This document shows, one piece after another, positions 54,954-62,441 of a stretch of 64,000 bases of DNA. Each line of letters opens with the position of its first letter. Positions within the stretch are counted from its first letter, which is position 1. Position numbers and translations under genes: made by a program. Where the stretch lies: the IMG/VR virus record IMGVR_UViG_3300036792_000363, positions 1-64,000 of that record; one strand, given 5' to 3'. A model generated the notes under the pieces. That model searched no databases, had not been told where the DNA came from, and saw nothing but the letters and a program-made list of their open reading frames with translations. Origin of the DNA: a virus.

Positions 54954-55220
54954 CTAATCGGCTTCCGCCTCCTTCTTGCGGTGCACCTCCAGCAGCCACT
55001 CCATCCCGGCCACGTGGCCCACGATGTCGCGCGGCCACTCCCCTGACTCCGGGAAGAACCGGTGCTCCCGGTGACGGCGCAGCCGCTTGCTGCGCCCGAT
55101 GACGACGCTGCCCTCGGCGAGCGGCAGCCCCAGCCAGATGACGTACCATTCCGGCGGCTTGTCAGGGCCCGCCAGGGGCTGGCGGTGGAGCCCGTCCGGG
55201 ACGAACCGCATGCCGGGCAA
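54954..55220 (-). CDS. Hypothetical protein, 88 aa
   Basis: ATG 55220 overlaps the upstream stop. Basic middle (IGRSKRLRRHREHRFF) and helical C-terminus. No family recognised. Confidence 0.5.
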   Translation of the reverse strand: MPGMRFVPDGLHRQPLAGPDKPPEWYVIWLGLPLAEGSVVIGRSKRLRRHREHRFFPESGEWPRDIVGHVAGMEWLLEVHRKKEAEAD

Positions 55221-55625
55221 CTAGGCCGCCGTGGCCCGGGCCGCCAGGTAGGCCTCGTAGTCGTCGAGCAGGGTGTCGTAGCGGTAGTTGACCTTGGCCG
55301 ACTTGGATCCCGGCCGGTGCCTGATCAGGTACTCCTCCGTCCGGCCCTGCGAGTCGGCCCAGGCGCGCAGCCCCTCGTAGAACCGGCGGGACTCCCTCGA
55401 CCCCGGCCTGAAGTCGGCCACGGCCGTCGGCCTGGCGTCCTCCCTCTGCGCCGACCGCAGCCACTGCCCGGTCACGGCGTCCAGCTCCGCCGCGCACGGG
55501 GCGCACAGGTCCCAGTGCCCGGGCTTTCCCTGGTACGCCATGTCGCGGACCTCGGTCGCCTCCACCTTCTCGCCAGTGGCGCTGTGATGCTGATCGCACC
55601 ACAGCTTGATGACGATCTGCTGCAT
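55221..55625 (-). CDS. Zinc-knuckle protein, faintly Lsr2-like, 134 aa
   Basis: N-terminal CDQHH ... CAPC (residues 10-44) likely binds zinc; the C-terminal segment FYEGLRAWADSQGRTEEYLI resembles the C-terminal helical repeat of Lsr2 nucleoid proteins. Weak evidence for a DNA-binding role. Confidence 0.45.
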   Translation of the reverse strand: MQQIVIKLWCDQHHSATGEKVEATEVRDMAYQGKPGHWDLCAPCAAELDAVTGQWLRSAQREDARPTAVADFRPGSRESRRFYEGLRAWADSQGRTEEYLIRHRPGSKSAKVNYRYDTLLDDYEAYLAARATAA

Positions 55626-56116
55626 CAGGCTCTCCTGAACACGGCGGGCGGCGCGCCCTCGTCATCGTCGTCTTCCACCAGGGTGGTGACCCGCCCGAGC
55701 AGCTCCCGGATCTGGTCGTTGGCGGCGGTGTAGCGGGCGTCGCGCATCACCCGGCGCGACCGCGGCACGTCCCGGTCCAGCCTCACCCACTCCGGCCCGT
55801 ACTGGATATGCCGCGGCAGGTAGCCGTCGAATATCCCGCCGGGGTGCGTGTAGGTCACCCCGGTCACCGCCAGGCAGTCGGTGCACGGCTCCACCAGCTT
55901 CAGCCTGCCCTCGCTGGCGGGCATGACGGTGACCCCGCGGGGGATCGCCTCCTCCCCGGGCAGCCACCGGTCGAGCGCGAACGTGTGATGCCCGGCGCGG
56001 CACCGCAGCTGGCGGGCGGGGATCGACCCCACCTCCGCTGGCGTCTCCGCCACTGCCTTCAGGTGCGCGGGCCTCGGGTTGCTTTTCCTCCTGTGTGCTG
56101 GCATCTGCAGCCTCAC
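55625..56116 (-). CDS. Hypothetical protein with zinc-like Cys/His motif, 163 aa
   Basis: Start at 56116 or ATG 56104 (MPAHRRKSN). CRAGHH and EPCTDC (residues 39-79) may form one zinc site. Rest is helical and acidic. Function unknown. Confidence 0.5.
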   Translation of the reverse strand: MRLQMPAHRRKSNPRPAHLKAVAETPAEVGSIPARQLRCRAGHHTFALDRWLPGEEAIPRGVTVMPASEGRLKLVEPCTDCLAVTGVTYTHPGGIFDGYLPRHIQYGPEWVRLDRDVPRSRRVMRDARYTAANDQIRELLGRVTTLVEDDDDEGAPPAVFRRA

Positions 56117-56145
56117 CTCCGCTGCTGAGGCTAGCCTGCAATCAC

Positions 56146-56412
56146 CTAGCCGTCAGTAAGTGTCGTCACCAGGTTCCCGGCAAGGTCGAACCGGTGCAGC
56201 ACCCTGTTCACGCGGATGCCCCGCTTCCTCAGCTGGTACCTGCAGTCATCGCACGGCAGCTCGATCAGGTTGTCGGGCTGGACGAACGACGGCGGCTCCC
56301 CCGCCATCTGCAGCTTGAACAGCAGCCTGCCGGGGCGGCAGTGCCCGTCCGGCAGCTGGTACCCCACCGGGCACCGCACCTCGATCTCGCGCGCCTCCAC
56401 CGCCGTGGTCAC
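56146..56412 (-). CDS. Small zinc-finger-like protein, 88 aa
   Basis: GTG 56412 overlaps the glycosyltransferase stop (GTGA). CPVGYQLPDGHC and LPCDDC give four likely zinc ligands. No family recognised. Confidence 0.55.
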   Translation of the reverse strand: MTTAVEAREIEVRCPVGYQLPDGHCRPGRLLFKLQMAGEPPSFVQPDNLIELPCDDCRYQLRKRGIRVNRVLHRFDLAGNLVTTLTDG

Positions 56413-57653
56413 ATCCGGCCCCACTGCCCGCCCGGCCCCGGCGGCCCGGCGGGGGCGGGCTCGCGGCGGCAGGCCCGGGCCATGGCGGCGATCTCCGGCC
56501 CCGGCCCGGTCACCTGGTCCCCGATCCGGCGGAACAGCGCCTCCAGCACCACCTGCCAGTCGCACATGGCGGGGATCACCCGGCTCGCCAGCTCCGCCTT
56601 CTCCCGGGCCTCGCCGCGGTGGGTGTAGATGTGCCACATGACGTCCTTCATGTGGGCGACCTCCACCCGGGCGTCGTGCGCCGCCCAGGGCTTGTCCTCG
56701 AATGTCGGCGCCAGGTGGTAGTCAAGGGGGTACGCGTAGTCGGCGTTCAGCCACTGCGTGTGGCCCCCGAAGTTGGTGGCGGCCACCACCCCGCCGGTCG
56801 CCTGGAACTCCAGCGCCGGCAGGTTCTTGCCCTCGCCGCGGGACGGGGCCACCAGGCAGTGCGCGGCCGCGTAGAACTGGTCGAGCGTCTCCTTGTCGAA
56901 CGCGTCGACGAAGATCCGGATCTTGGTGTCGGCCAGCGGCCCGTTCAGCTCGGGGAACAGCGTGCCCGGGGCGCTGGTGTGCAGCGCGAACGTCGCCCCC
57001 TCGAACTCGGGGCGCTCGAACTTCAGCTCGTTGAAGGCCTGGATGGCGGTCCACGGGGCCTTCCGGCTGTTGAGCGCGCCGTGCATGATGAACGCGAACC
57101 GGTCCCCGAACCAGTCGCGCTCGGTCTTCTTCCACAGGTCCGACTCGAATCCGCCCTGCAGGATCCCGCTGTGCGTCTTGGGCGGGATGTAGGGCGCGAG
57201 CGCGTCGAGCGACACCTGGTCGTAGCCGAGCACCAGGTCGAACCACTGCAGCCTGCTGCGCAGCGACCCGCGGCGCCCGCAGTGCGGCACCAGCCCGGAC
57301 ACGCCCTTCCCGTTCTTCCCCGGCCCGCCGGCGAACTCCCACATGGTCCAGGCGACCGCCACCCGGCAGAACTCGCGGGCCTCGCGGGTGATCTCCAGGT
57401 GCTCGGGGTCCCAGTGGTTGATGAGCAGGTCGAACGGGCCCTGCAGCTCCCTGGCGAACAGCGGCAGCAGGTCGCGCGGGATGGGGACGTCCATCCACAT
57501 CGGCTGCGGGTAGACGTCGCAGCCCCACTCGTGCAGGGCCCGCAGCAGGCCGAACCCGTCGTTGCCGTACCCGCTGAAGCGCGAGAACGGGCTTTTCAGC
57601 AGGACCTTGAGCGGCCTGTCGGAGATCATGGGCACCCCTCCCGCGTACGTCAC
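56409..57653 (-). CDS. GT4-type glycosyltransferase, 414 aa
   Basis: N-terminal domain begins VLLKSPFSRFSGYGNDGFGL, typical of GT-B folds; the C-terminal domain has FIMHGALNSRKAPWTAIQAF and VAPSRGEGKNLPALE with the two Glu of the GT4 donor-site motif (about residues 275-283). It should transfer a sugar from a nucleotide sugar. Likely acceptors are virion proteins or modified DNA. The start may be ATG 57629 instead. It lies between tail terminator and small zinc proteins. Confidence 0.8.
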   Translation of the reverse strand: MTYAGGVPMISDRPLKVLLKSPFSRFSGYGNDGFGLLRALHEWGCDVYPQPMWMDVPIPRDLLPLFARELQGPFDLLINHWDPEHLEITREAREFCRVAVAWTMWEFAGGPGKNGKGVSGLVPHCGRRGSLRSRLQWFDLVLGYDQVSLDALAPYIPPKTHSGILQGGFESDLWKKTERDWFGDRFAFIMHGALNSRKAPWTAIQAFNELKFERPEFEGATFALHTSAPGTLFPELNGPLADTKIRIFVDAFDKETLDQFYAAAHCLVAPSRGEGKNLPALEFQATGGVVAATNFGGHTQWLNADYAYPLDYHLAPTFEDKPWAAHDARVEVAHMKDVMWHIYTHRGEAREKAELASRVIPAMCDWQVVLEALFRRIGDQVTGPGPEIAAMARACRREPAPAGPPGPGGQWGRM

Positions 57654-57689
57654 GGCGCGGGCGGCCGGGTATGACGCGCCCCGGGTGAG

Positions 57690-58214
57690 TTATTCGGACG
57701 CGTCGCTCCAGCCGGCGCACGCGACGCCGTAGAAGGCGGTGCCGCGCTGCAGGTAGTCGCCGTCGGCCACCGGGGTGAAGATGATGTCGGTCAGCAGCTG
57801 GCACCCGACGGTCACCAGGTCGCCCCACAGCACCGCGTCGTTGTCGGTGCGCTGCAGCCGGAACTGCGCGGCGGCGAACACGGCCAGCCCGCGGTTGGTG
57901 GTGATCGAGGACGACTCGGTGACGTTCCTGCCGCCGTCGCGCGCCGGGTCCACCCACACGTCCACCCGCAGCCGGCGGAACCGCAGCGTGCCCAGGATGG
58001 GGGGCACCTCCCAGCCGCCGTAGTCGCCGCACACGATCGCCGCGGCCGAGCTGCCCTCCAGGGTGGCGAGCACGCCCTGGTTGGTGTCGGAGAACAGCCA
58101 CGGCTTCCCGGCATCGCCGCCCACCGGGTCACCGGGCGGGAAGGACCCGAGCACCGAGGTGACGTCGCTGAAGCCGGACAGGAACTTCACGGCCCCGCTG
58201 GCGACGTCATCCAT
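57690..58214 (-). CDS. Tail terminator-like protein, 174 aa
   Basis: ATG 58214. Size, position after the 60-aa and 141-aa genes and fold-like pattern (VWVDPARDGGRNVTESSSIT, then RLQRTDNDAVLWGD) match minor tail/terminator proteins of actinophages. Function by position. Confidence 0.6.
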   Translation of the reverse strand: MDDVASGAVKFLSGFSDVTSVLGSFPPGDPVGGDAGKPWLFSDTNQGVLATLEGSSAAAIVCGDYGGWEVPPILGTLRFRRLRVDVWVDPARDGGRNVTESSSITTNRGLAVFAAAQFRLQRTDNDAVLWGDLVTVGCQLLTDIIFTPVADGDYLQRGTAFYGVACAGWSDASE

Positions 58215-58220
58215 GCACCG

Positions 58221-58403
58221 CTAATCGGGCCGGCGCTCGCACACCAGCCGCAGCTCCAGCGTGTCGGCGTAGGGCATCTCCCGGCGCATCTGGTCCAGCT
58301 CGGCCATGACGGCGGCCTTCCAGCCGACCACGGCGCTGTCGGCCAGGTCGGCCAGCGCCACCCGGCGGGTCAGCGTCACCCGCGCCGTCTCGTCGTCGTC
58401 CAT
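58221..58403 (-). CDS. Small head-tail region protein, 60 aa
   Basis: ATG 58403 overlaps the upstream stop (ATGA). Short helical protein (ADLADSAVVGWKAAVMAELD). Probably structural or assembly-related by position. Confidence 0.5.
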   Translation of the reverse strand: MDDDETARVTLTRRVALADLADSAVVGWKAAVMAELDQMRREMPYADTLELRLVCERRPD

Positions 58404-58828
58404 CAGTCGCCGCCCGACGGCCAGCCGAGCCCGCCGTCCGGGGCGACCCCGCCCTTGCCGTCGGTCACCCAGTCCCAGAAGGCCTGCCGCACTTCCCTCT
58501 GGAAGAAGTGGCCGGCCGGGTCGAAGAAGTAGTGCCTGCCCGGGAACGGGTGGTGCCTGGTGGGGGCGTCGCCGCGCGCCAGCTCGAAGATGCCCGGGTT
58601 GCGGGCGTAGTTGACCTGGCCGGACCACACGTGCAGGTCGTAGCTGGACTGCGGGTGCCCGGACGCCCGCAGCGCGCCGGTGATGACGTGCACCCGCTGG
58701 TCGGTGGCGACGAAGCAGGTCAGCACCGCCGCCTCCATGCGCGCGATGGTCTCCGGCGGCGGCCCGGCGGCCAGCCGGTCCAGCTCCTCCCCCGCGCCGT
58801 TCAGGTAGAGGACGAAGTGGTCGGACAT
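58403..58828 (-). CDS. Head-tail joining/neck-like protein, 141 aa
   Basis: ATG 58828 overlaps the upstream stop. N-terminal helices (ELDRLAAGPPPETIARMEA) followed by TGALRASGHPQSS, the pattern of HK97 gp10-like neck proteins, and an aromatic C-terminus. Assigned by pattern and position. Confidence 0.55.
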   Translation of the reverse strand: MSDHFVLYLNGAGEELDRLAAGPPPETIARMEAAVLTCFVATDQRVHVITGALRASGHPQSSYDLHVWSGQVNYARNPGIFELARGDAPTRHHPFPGRHYFFDPAGHFFQREVRQAFWDWVTDGKGGVAPDGGLGWPSGGD

Positions 58829-59151
58829 CAGGCGGACTCCCTCCGGACCACGGTCCCGGTCGCCTCAAGAACGCGCAGCAGCGCCTCCCACTCGCCGCGC
58901 CGGCCCAGCCGCTGGCCGTTGACCACCGTCACCATGCCGAGGTGCACGCCATGCAGCTCGTCCGGCCCGGCGACGAACGACCACCGGTCCCCGCCGAGCC
59001 CTTCCCGCCGGGCCCAGTCCTGCGCCTCCCGGTACCGCGGGGCGGCCACCAGGATTTTCGGGGGGCGTCCGTACGCCTCCTCAGCGGCGCGCTTCAGCTC
59101 CCGGATGTCGCGCAGCGGGCTCGCCTCCGGGTGCCACCACGGCGCGCTCAC
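58828..59151 (-). CDS. Hypothetical protein, 107 aa
   Basis: ATG 59151 overlaps the stopper gene's stop. Alpha/beta protein with ILVAAPRYREAQDWARREG. No family recognised. Confidence 0.5.
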   Translation of the reverse strand: MSAPWWHPEASPLRDIRELKRAAEEAYGRPPKILVAAPRYREAQDWARREGLGGDRWSFVAGPDELHGVHLGMVTVVNGQRLGRRGEWEALLRVLEATGTVVRRESA

Positions 59152-59645
59152 CCCGCGCTCCCGGGGAACGGGGTCGGGCTGCCCGGCTTCAGCATCTGGC
59201 TGACCTCCACCACCTGGACCTCGACGTGGTGCGCGCCGATCATGTCCTGCGCCACGTCAGGGATCACCCGGATGTCGAAGGTGCCGAAGATCGGCCCGGC
59301 GACGCACTTGAGCCGGTCGGCCGCCAGCACCAGCGGGACGTTGCTGTCGTCGGTGGCCAGGTCGAAGTAGCAGACCCCGATCCGGTCGGGCGCGCGGCCG
59401 GCCACGATCGGCATCGGCTGGTCCTTCCCGGGCCGCACGAACAGCAGGTCGAGACGGCACTTCAGCAGCCCCGGCTGCCCCAGCGGCGGATCCACCACCG
59501 AGGTGACCGGCGCCCAGCTCATCGTCATCCCGCCGCCCGAGCCGACCACCGGGTTGAGCCGCAGCACCTGGCAGGTGGAGGTGTAGAACATCCGCATCCC
59601 GGCCTGGCCGGGCGCGAACTGGTTGTAGGGCAGCGGGGTGGTCAC
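59148..59645 (-). CDS. Head-to-tail stopper-like protein, 165 aa
   Basis: GTG 59645. Beta-rich protein of the size of head-closure proteins, with NPVVGSGGGMTMSWAPVTSV and a C-terminal HHVEVQVVEVSQMLKPG. Position two to three genes after the connector supports the role. Confidence 0.6.
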   Translation of the reverse strand: MTTPLPYNQFAPGQAGMRMFYTSTCQVLRLNPVVGSGGGMTMSWAPVTSVVDPPLGQPGLLKCRLDLLFVRPGKDQPMPIVAGRAPDRIGVCYFDLATDDSNVPLVLAADRLKCVAGPIFGTFDIRVIPDVAQDMIGAHHVEVQVVEVSQMLKPGSPTPFPGSAG

Positions 59646-59664
59646 AGCGTCACCTCGTCGTCGA

Positions 59665-59907
59665 TCATCGCGCAGCTGTCGCCGGGCACGTCGTCGCCGT
59701 CCTGTGCTCCACCGTGAAGTAGACGTTGCCGTCGACCCGAACCAGCGCCTCCGGCGGCCACATGGCCGGCATCGGGTCCTGGCCCTCCAGCACGGCGATC
59801 CGGTTGAGGTCGTAGTCGCACAGCACGGCCCCGCACCAGGCGCAGCGCTGGCGCAGGCGGGTGCCCACCTGCACCTTGAGCCCGGCGAAATGCGTGATCG
59901 CGGTCAC
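59665..59907 (-). CDS. Cys-pair phage protein, apparent 80 aa, possibly frameshifted
   Basis: CAWCGAVLCDYDLNRIAV (residues 22-39) is a small zinc-like motif. The frame ends TCPATAAR, but a +1 frame continues GDDVPGDSCAMIDDEVTL to a stop that overlaps the next gene's start at 59645. That looks like the natural end, so a 1-nt deletion near 59706 is suspected. Confidence 0.5.
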   Translation of the reverse strand: MTAITHFAGLKVQVGTRLRQRCAWCGAVLCDYDLNRIAVLEGQDPMPAMWPPEALVRVDGNVYFTVEHRTATTCPATAAR

Positions 59908-60041
59908 GGCGTCATCGTGCTCCAGACGACGGCGAAGTACACGCCGTAGACGAGCGCGATGCCGACGACCAGCCCGAGGACGATCAGGACGCGGTTCAGC
60001 GCCGCGCTGCGCCTCTGCAGGGTCCCGGGGGCCCGGTGCAT
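59904..60041 (-). CDS. Small single-pass membrane protein, 45 aa
   Basis: ATG 60041. Residues 17-40 (VLIVLGLVVGIALVYGVYFAVV) are one membrane helix. Function unknown. Confidence 0.55.
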   Translation of the reverse strand: MHRAPGTLQRRSAALNRVLIVLGLVVGIALVYGVYFAVVWSTMTP

Positions 60042-60043
60042 TG

Positions 60044-60166
60044 TCAGATCACCCGCCAGCCTCGTCCGTGGGCCAGATTCCACACCTTGCCGTGCACGCC
60101 CTCGGGCCAGTACCACTGGGTGGCCCAGTCCGCGGGCGCTGCGAACATCCACAAGGCGCGCAACAT
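60044..60166 (-). CDS. Small Trp-rich protein, 40 aa
   Basis: ATG 60166, just after the stop of the SLOG gene. Trp-rich (WMFAAPADWATQWYWPEGVH). Tight packing with both neighbours supports it as a gene; function unknown. Confidence 0.5.
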   Translation of the reverse strand: MLRALWMFAAPADWATQWYWPEGVHGKVWNLAHGRGWRVI

Positions 60167-60168
60167 GA

Positions 60169-60618
60169 CTAGGTAATCGGGACGCCGAACCTCTTCACCG
60201 GGACGCCGTGGTCCTCCGCGAAGTCGGCGCAGTGCACCGACCCGTGGGTGCCATGGTAGGGCAGGCCGCGGTCCGGGCGCTTGCGAACGCACGCCTCGCG
60301 CGGGCAGCGGTCGATGAACGCCAGGCACCCCCAGAACGGGCCGTGCTCGGTGACCATCTTCACGTTACGCCGGATCCCGGCGGACAGGTCGAGCTGGCCG
60401 TTCGGGTACCAGTCGGCCACCGGCACGCGCTCGGCCCCGCCGCCCAGGTACTCGTCCCAGTAGGTCTCGCAGAGCAGGTCCGCGCCTTTCGGGCACGCCC
60501 CGTGCACCAGCAGGATGTCAGAGTCGAAGGTCCACGCGGCCTTGAGCGCGCGCCAGATGACGGAGGCGTCGCCCCAGCTGCGCGACCCGGTGACAAGCAG
60601 GCGCCTGCGCTCGGTCAT
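60169..60618 (-). CDS. SLOG-family (DUF2493/YpsA-like) protein, 149 aa
   Basis: Rossmann-like start RRRLLVTGSRSWGD followed by LLVHGACPKGADLL, the two signatures of the DUF2493 branch of the SLOG superfamily, which binds nucleotides or their derivatives. ADWYPNG and RNVKMV also fit. Common in actinophages; function unknown. The start codon lies in a 23-bp repeat shared with the next upstream gene. Confidence 0.75.
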   Translation of the reverse strand: MTERRRLLVTGSRSWGDASVIWRALKAAWTFDSDILLVHGACPKGADLLCETYWDEYLGGGAERVPVADWYPNGQLDLSAGIRRNVKMVTEHGPFWGCLAFIDRCPREACVRKRPDRGLPYHGTHGSVHCADFAEDHGVPVKRFGVPIT

Positions 60619-60637
60619 GCCCGTTACTACGCGGCAG
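60615..60637 (-). repeat. 23-bp direct repeat, copy 1
   Basis: Identical to 60881-60903; includes the stop of one gene and the start codon of the next. Core on the minus strand: GCGTAGTAACGGGCATGA. Confidence 0.8.
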
Positions 60638-60884
60638 GTGCCGGGAAGAGTCCCTCACGCCAGGCGTCGATGACCGTCAGGTGCTTTTTCTCGTCGTCCT
60701 CCGGGCTGCGGACAACCTCGCCGTTGCGCACCTCGGTAACCAGCTTCATGGTCCACCAGCACCCGGACCCGTCCGCGTACCGGCCGAACTGGACGTCGTA
60801 CAGCCGGTCGTCTTTCGGGGCGTCCTTCAGCCAGAGCAGCGCACCCGCCAGGGCGTCGTTCTCGGCATTCGCGGCATTGCTCAT
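60627..60884 (-). CDS. Hypothetical protein flanked by direct repeats, 85 aa
   Basis: ATG 60884. Trp-containing alpha/beta protein (YDVQFGRYADGSGCWWTMKL). Both ends coincide with copies of a 23-bp repeat, so the gene looks like a swapped-in cassette. No family recognised. Confidence 0.55.
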   Translation of the reverse strand: MSNAANAENDALAGALLWLKDAPKDDRLYDVQFGRYADGSGCWWTMKLVTEVRNGEVVRSPEDDEKKHLTVIDAWREGLFPAPAA

Positions 60885-60903
60885 GCCCGTTACTACGCGG
60901 CAG
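60881..60903 (-). repeat. 23-bp direct repeat, copy 2
   Basis: Second copy, 266 bp from copy 1; overlaps the stop of the TGT-like gene and the start of the 85-aa gene. Confidence 0.8.
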
Positions 60904-61582
60904 CCTGATACGCCGCCAGCCGCTCGCGGTAGGCGGGATGGCTCGACGCGAACGCCACCCAGGTCTCCATCCCCCCAGCCCTGTCCTCGACGAACTCCAG
61001 GTAGCGCAGCATGCGGCCCAGGTTCTCGTCGGGCCCGAAGCGGAAGAACTGGCCGTCCCCGGAATGACAGCCCAGGTGCGCCGAGTACAGGAGGCGCTTA
61101 CGGGTGTTGACCCGGCCCATGTGGACCCACAGCCCGCGAAGCCGGGCCTCGGCCACCATCTCGACCACCTCGGCGCTGGCCTTGAACTCGTCGGTGCCGC
61201 CGATGAACAGCACGTCGAACTCGCCCCACGGCAGGTCGGCGCTGGTCCCCCCGTCCTGCACCGCGAGCGCCACCGGGTACCCGATCGAGCGGATGAGCGG
61301 CAGCCACGGGCGGGACAGCGCCAGCGACGCCTCGTGCTCGAACGGGACGTCGGGCGCGACCGCGAACTTGCACCGATCCGCCTGCGGCGCGAAGAGCCGG
61401 AGGAACTGGGTGAACTTCTCGTCGCCCACCCAGCCCTTCCCGAACTTCCCGTTGTCAGCGCACCACGTCACCCCGTCGGGGATCGGGTTGAACTGCTTCG
61501 GGGTGACGATCTGCCCCAGGCGGCCGGCCTTCATCGCGGCGATGATCCGGTCGTTAGTGCAGGTGGTCCCGAAATAAAGCAC
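60893..61582 (-). CDS. TGT/DpdA-like 7-deazaguanine transferase-type protein, 229 aa
   Basis: Starts LYFGTTCTNDRIIAAMKAG; later WCADNGKFGKGW, KFAVAPDVPFEHEASLAL, VALAVQDG, LFIGGTDEF, HMGRVNTRKRLLY and GCHSGDGQFFRFGP. These are the beta-strand ends of the TIM barrel of queuine tRNA-ribosyltransferase-like phage proteins; the D in DG and CHSGDG positions match the catalytic side. DpdA relatives exchange guanine in DNA for a 7-deazaguanine. Two genes upstream lies a VUT (YhhQ-type) transporter, which fits. GTG 61582. Confidence 0.65.
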   Translation of the reverse strand: MLYFGTTCTNDRIIAAMKAGRLGQIVTPKQFNPIPDGVTWCADNGKFGKGWVGDEKFTQFLRLFAPQADRCKFAVAPDVPFEHEASLALSRPWLPLIRSIGYPVALAVQDGGTSADLPWGEFDVLFIGGTDEFKASAEVVEMVAEARLRGLWVHMGRVNTRKRLLYSAHLGCHSGDGQFFRFGPDENLGRMLRYLEFVEDRAGGMETWVAFASSHPAYRERLAAYQAAA

Positions 61583-61838
61583 GCGCCCTGACCTCGACCG
61601 CCCACGGCCCGGTGCTCCAGGTGGTGACCACCTCCGAGCCCTCGGGCACCAGGGCCGCCACCTCGCGGGTGAAGTCCTCGTGGGTGATGGGCTCGGTCGT
61701 CAGGGCGTCGATGCGCGCGCCCAGCTCGTGCAGCTCCGGGGCCTCGTCGGCGTCGATCGTGATGACAAGCTCGCCGACGTCGGTCTCGTTCTTGAAAGGG
61801 CAGGTCTTGACGACCTGCCGGCGCAGGGTGACGTTCAC
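61554..61838 (-). CDS. Hypothetical protein, 94 aa
   Basis: GTG 61838 overlaps the transporter stop (GTGA) and ends inside the start of the TGT-like gene. Beta-rich start (VNVTLRRQVVKTCPFKNETD), helical C-terminus. The coupling suggests a partner of one of its neighbours; no family recognised. Confidence 0.5.
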   Translation of the reverse strand: MNVTLRRQVVKTCPFKNETDVGELVITIDADEAPELHELGARIDALTTEPITHEDFTREVAALVPEGSEVVTTWSTGPWAVEVRARALFRDHLH

Positions 61839-62395
61839 GCGGGCATCGCCACAGGGCCGGTCCTGCGCAGGCCCCACACCACCGGCACGGCCGCCAGCTG
61901 CACCCAGACCTTGCCGAGGACGAGCCCGGCGACGGCCGCCTCCCCCGAAGGCAGGTTAGCCAGGTGCAGGAAGACCACCGAGTCGACCACGGCGGCCACG
62001 CAGCCGGAGGCCAGCACGGCGGGGACGAGCCAGCGGCGCTGCAGCGGGGTGTAGATCAGGAAGTCGGCGCTCTCCGAGCACAGGTAGGTCAGCCCCGACG
62101 CCAAGGCGATGTGCGGGCTGCTGACGCCGTAGGAGACGGCCGCGCCCACCACGATGGCGGCCACCCCGAGCCAGCGGCCGCCGATCCGCTGGGTGACGTC
62201 GCGGGCGGGGAAGCTGACCGCGGCGGCCCAGACGCCCGACGGGGCCAGCAGGCCGAAGCCGACGTAGGTCAGGTGGGTGCCCGGCCCGGCGGGGATCCCG
62301 ACGTACGTGATCAGGTAGTTGGAGAGGACGATGGCGGCCACGTAGACGCCGAACGCAGCCGCGGCCCAGGGCCAGGTCTCTTTGATTTTGGGCAT
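61835..62395 (-). CDS. VUT-family transporter, YhhQ-like, 186 aa
   Basis: Six hydrophobic segments cover nearly the whole protein. The segments SGVWAAAVSFPARDVTQRIG and SGLTYLCSESADFLIYTPLQ match the VUT/YhhQ family, which imports queuosine precursors (preQ0/preQ1), particularly the acidic SESADFLIY motif. A phage copy would raise the precursor pool in the host. ATG 62395 with GGGAG upstream. Confidence 0.75.
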   Translation of the reverse strand: MPKIKETWPWAAAAFGVYVAAIVLSNYLITYVGIPAGPGTHLTYVGFGLLAPSGVWAAAVSFPARDVTQRIGGRWLGVAAIVVGAAVSYGVSSPHIALASGLTYLCSESADFLIYTPLQRRWLVPAVLASGCVAAVVDSVVFLHLANLPSGEAAVAGLVLGKVWVQLAAVPVVWGLRRTGPVAMPA

Positions 62396-62441
62396 GAGTG
62401 TCTCCCGGTAGAGGGCTGATGCTCTCTATTACGGGCGAAGG

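Noticed and set aside
39970-60175. Recurrent CCGATTA at gene ends in the tail module
   Set aside because: Mostly explained by stop codons after Asp or Pro codons; no consistent spacing to any start.
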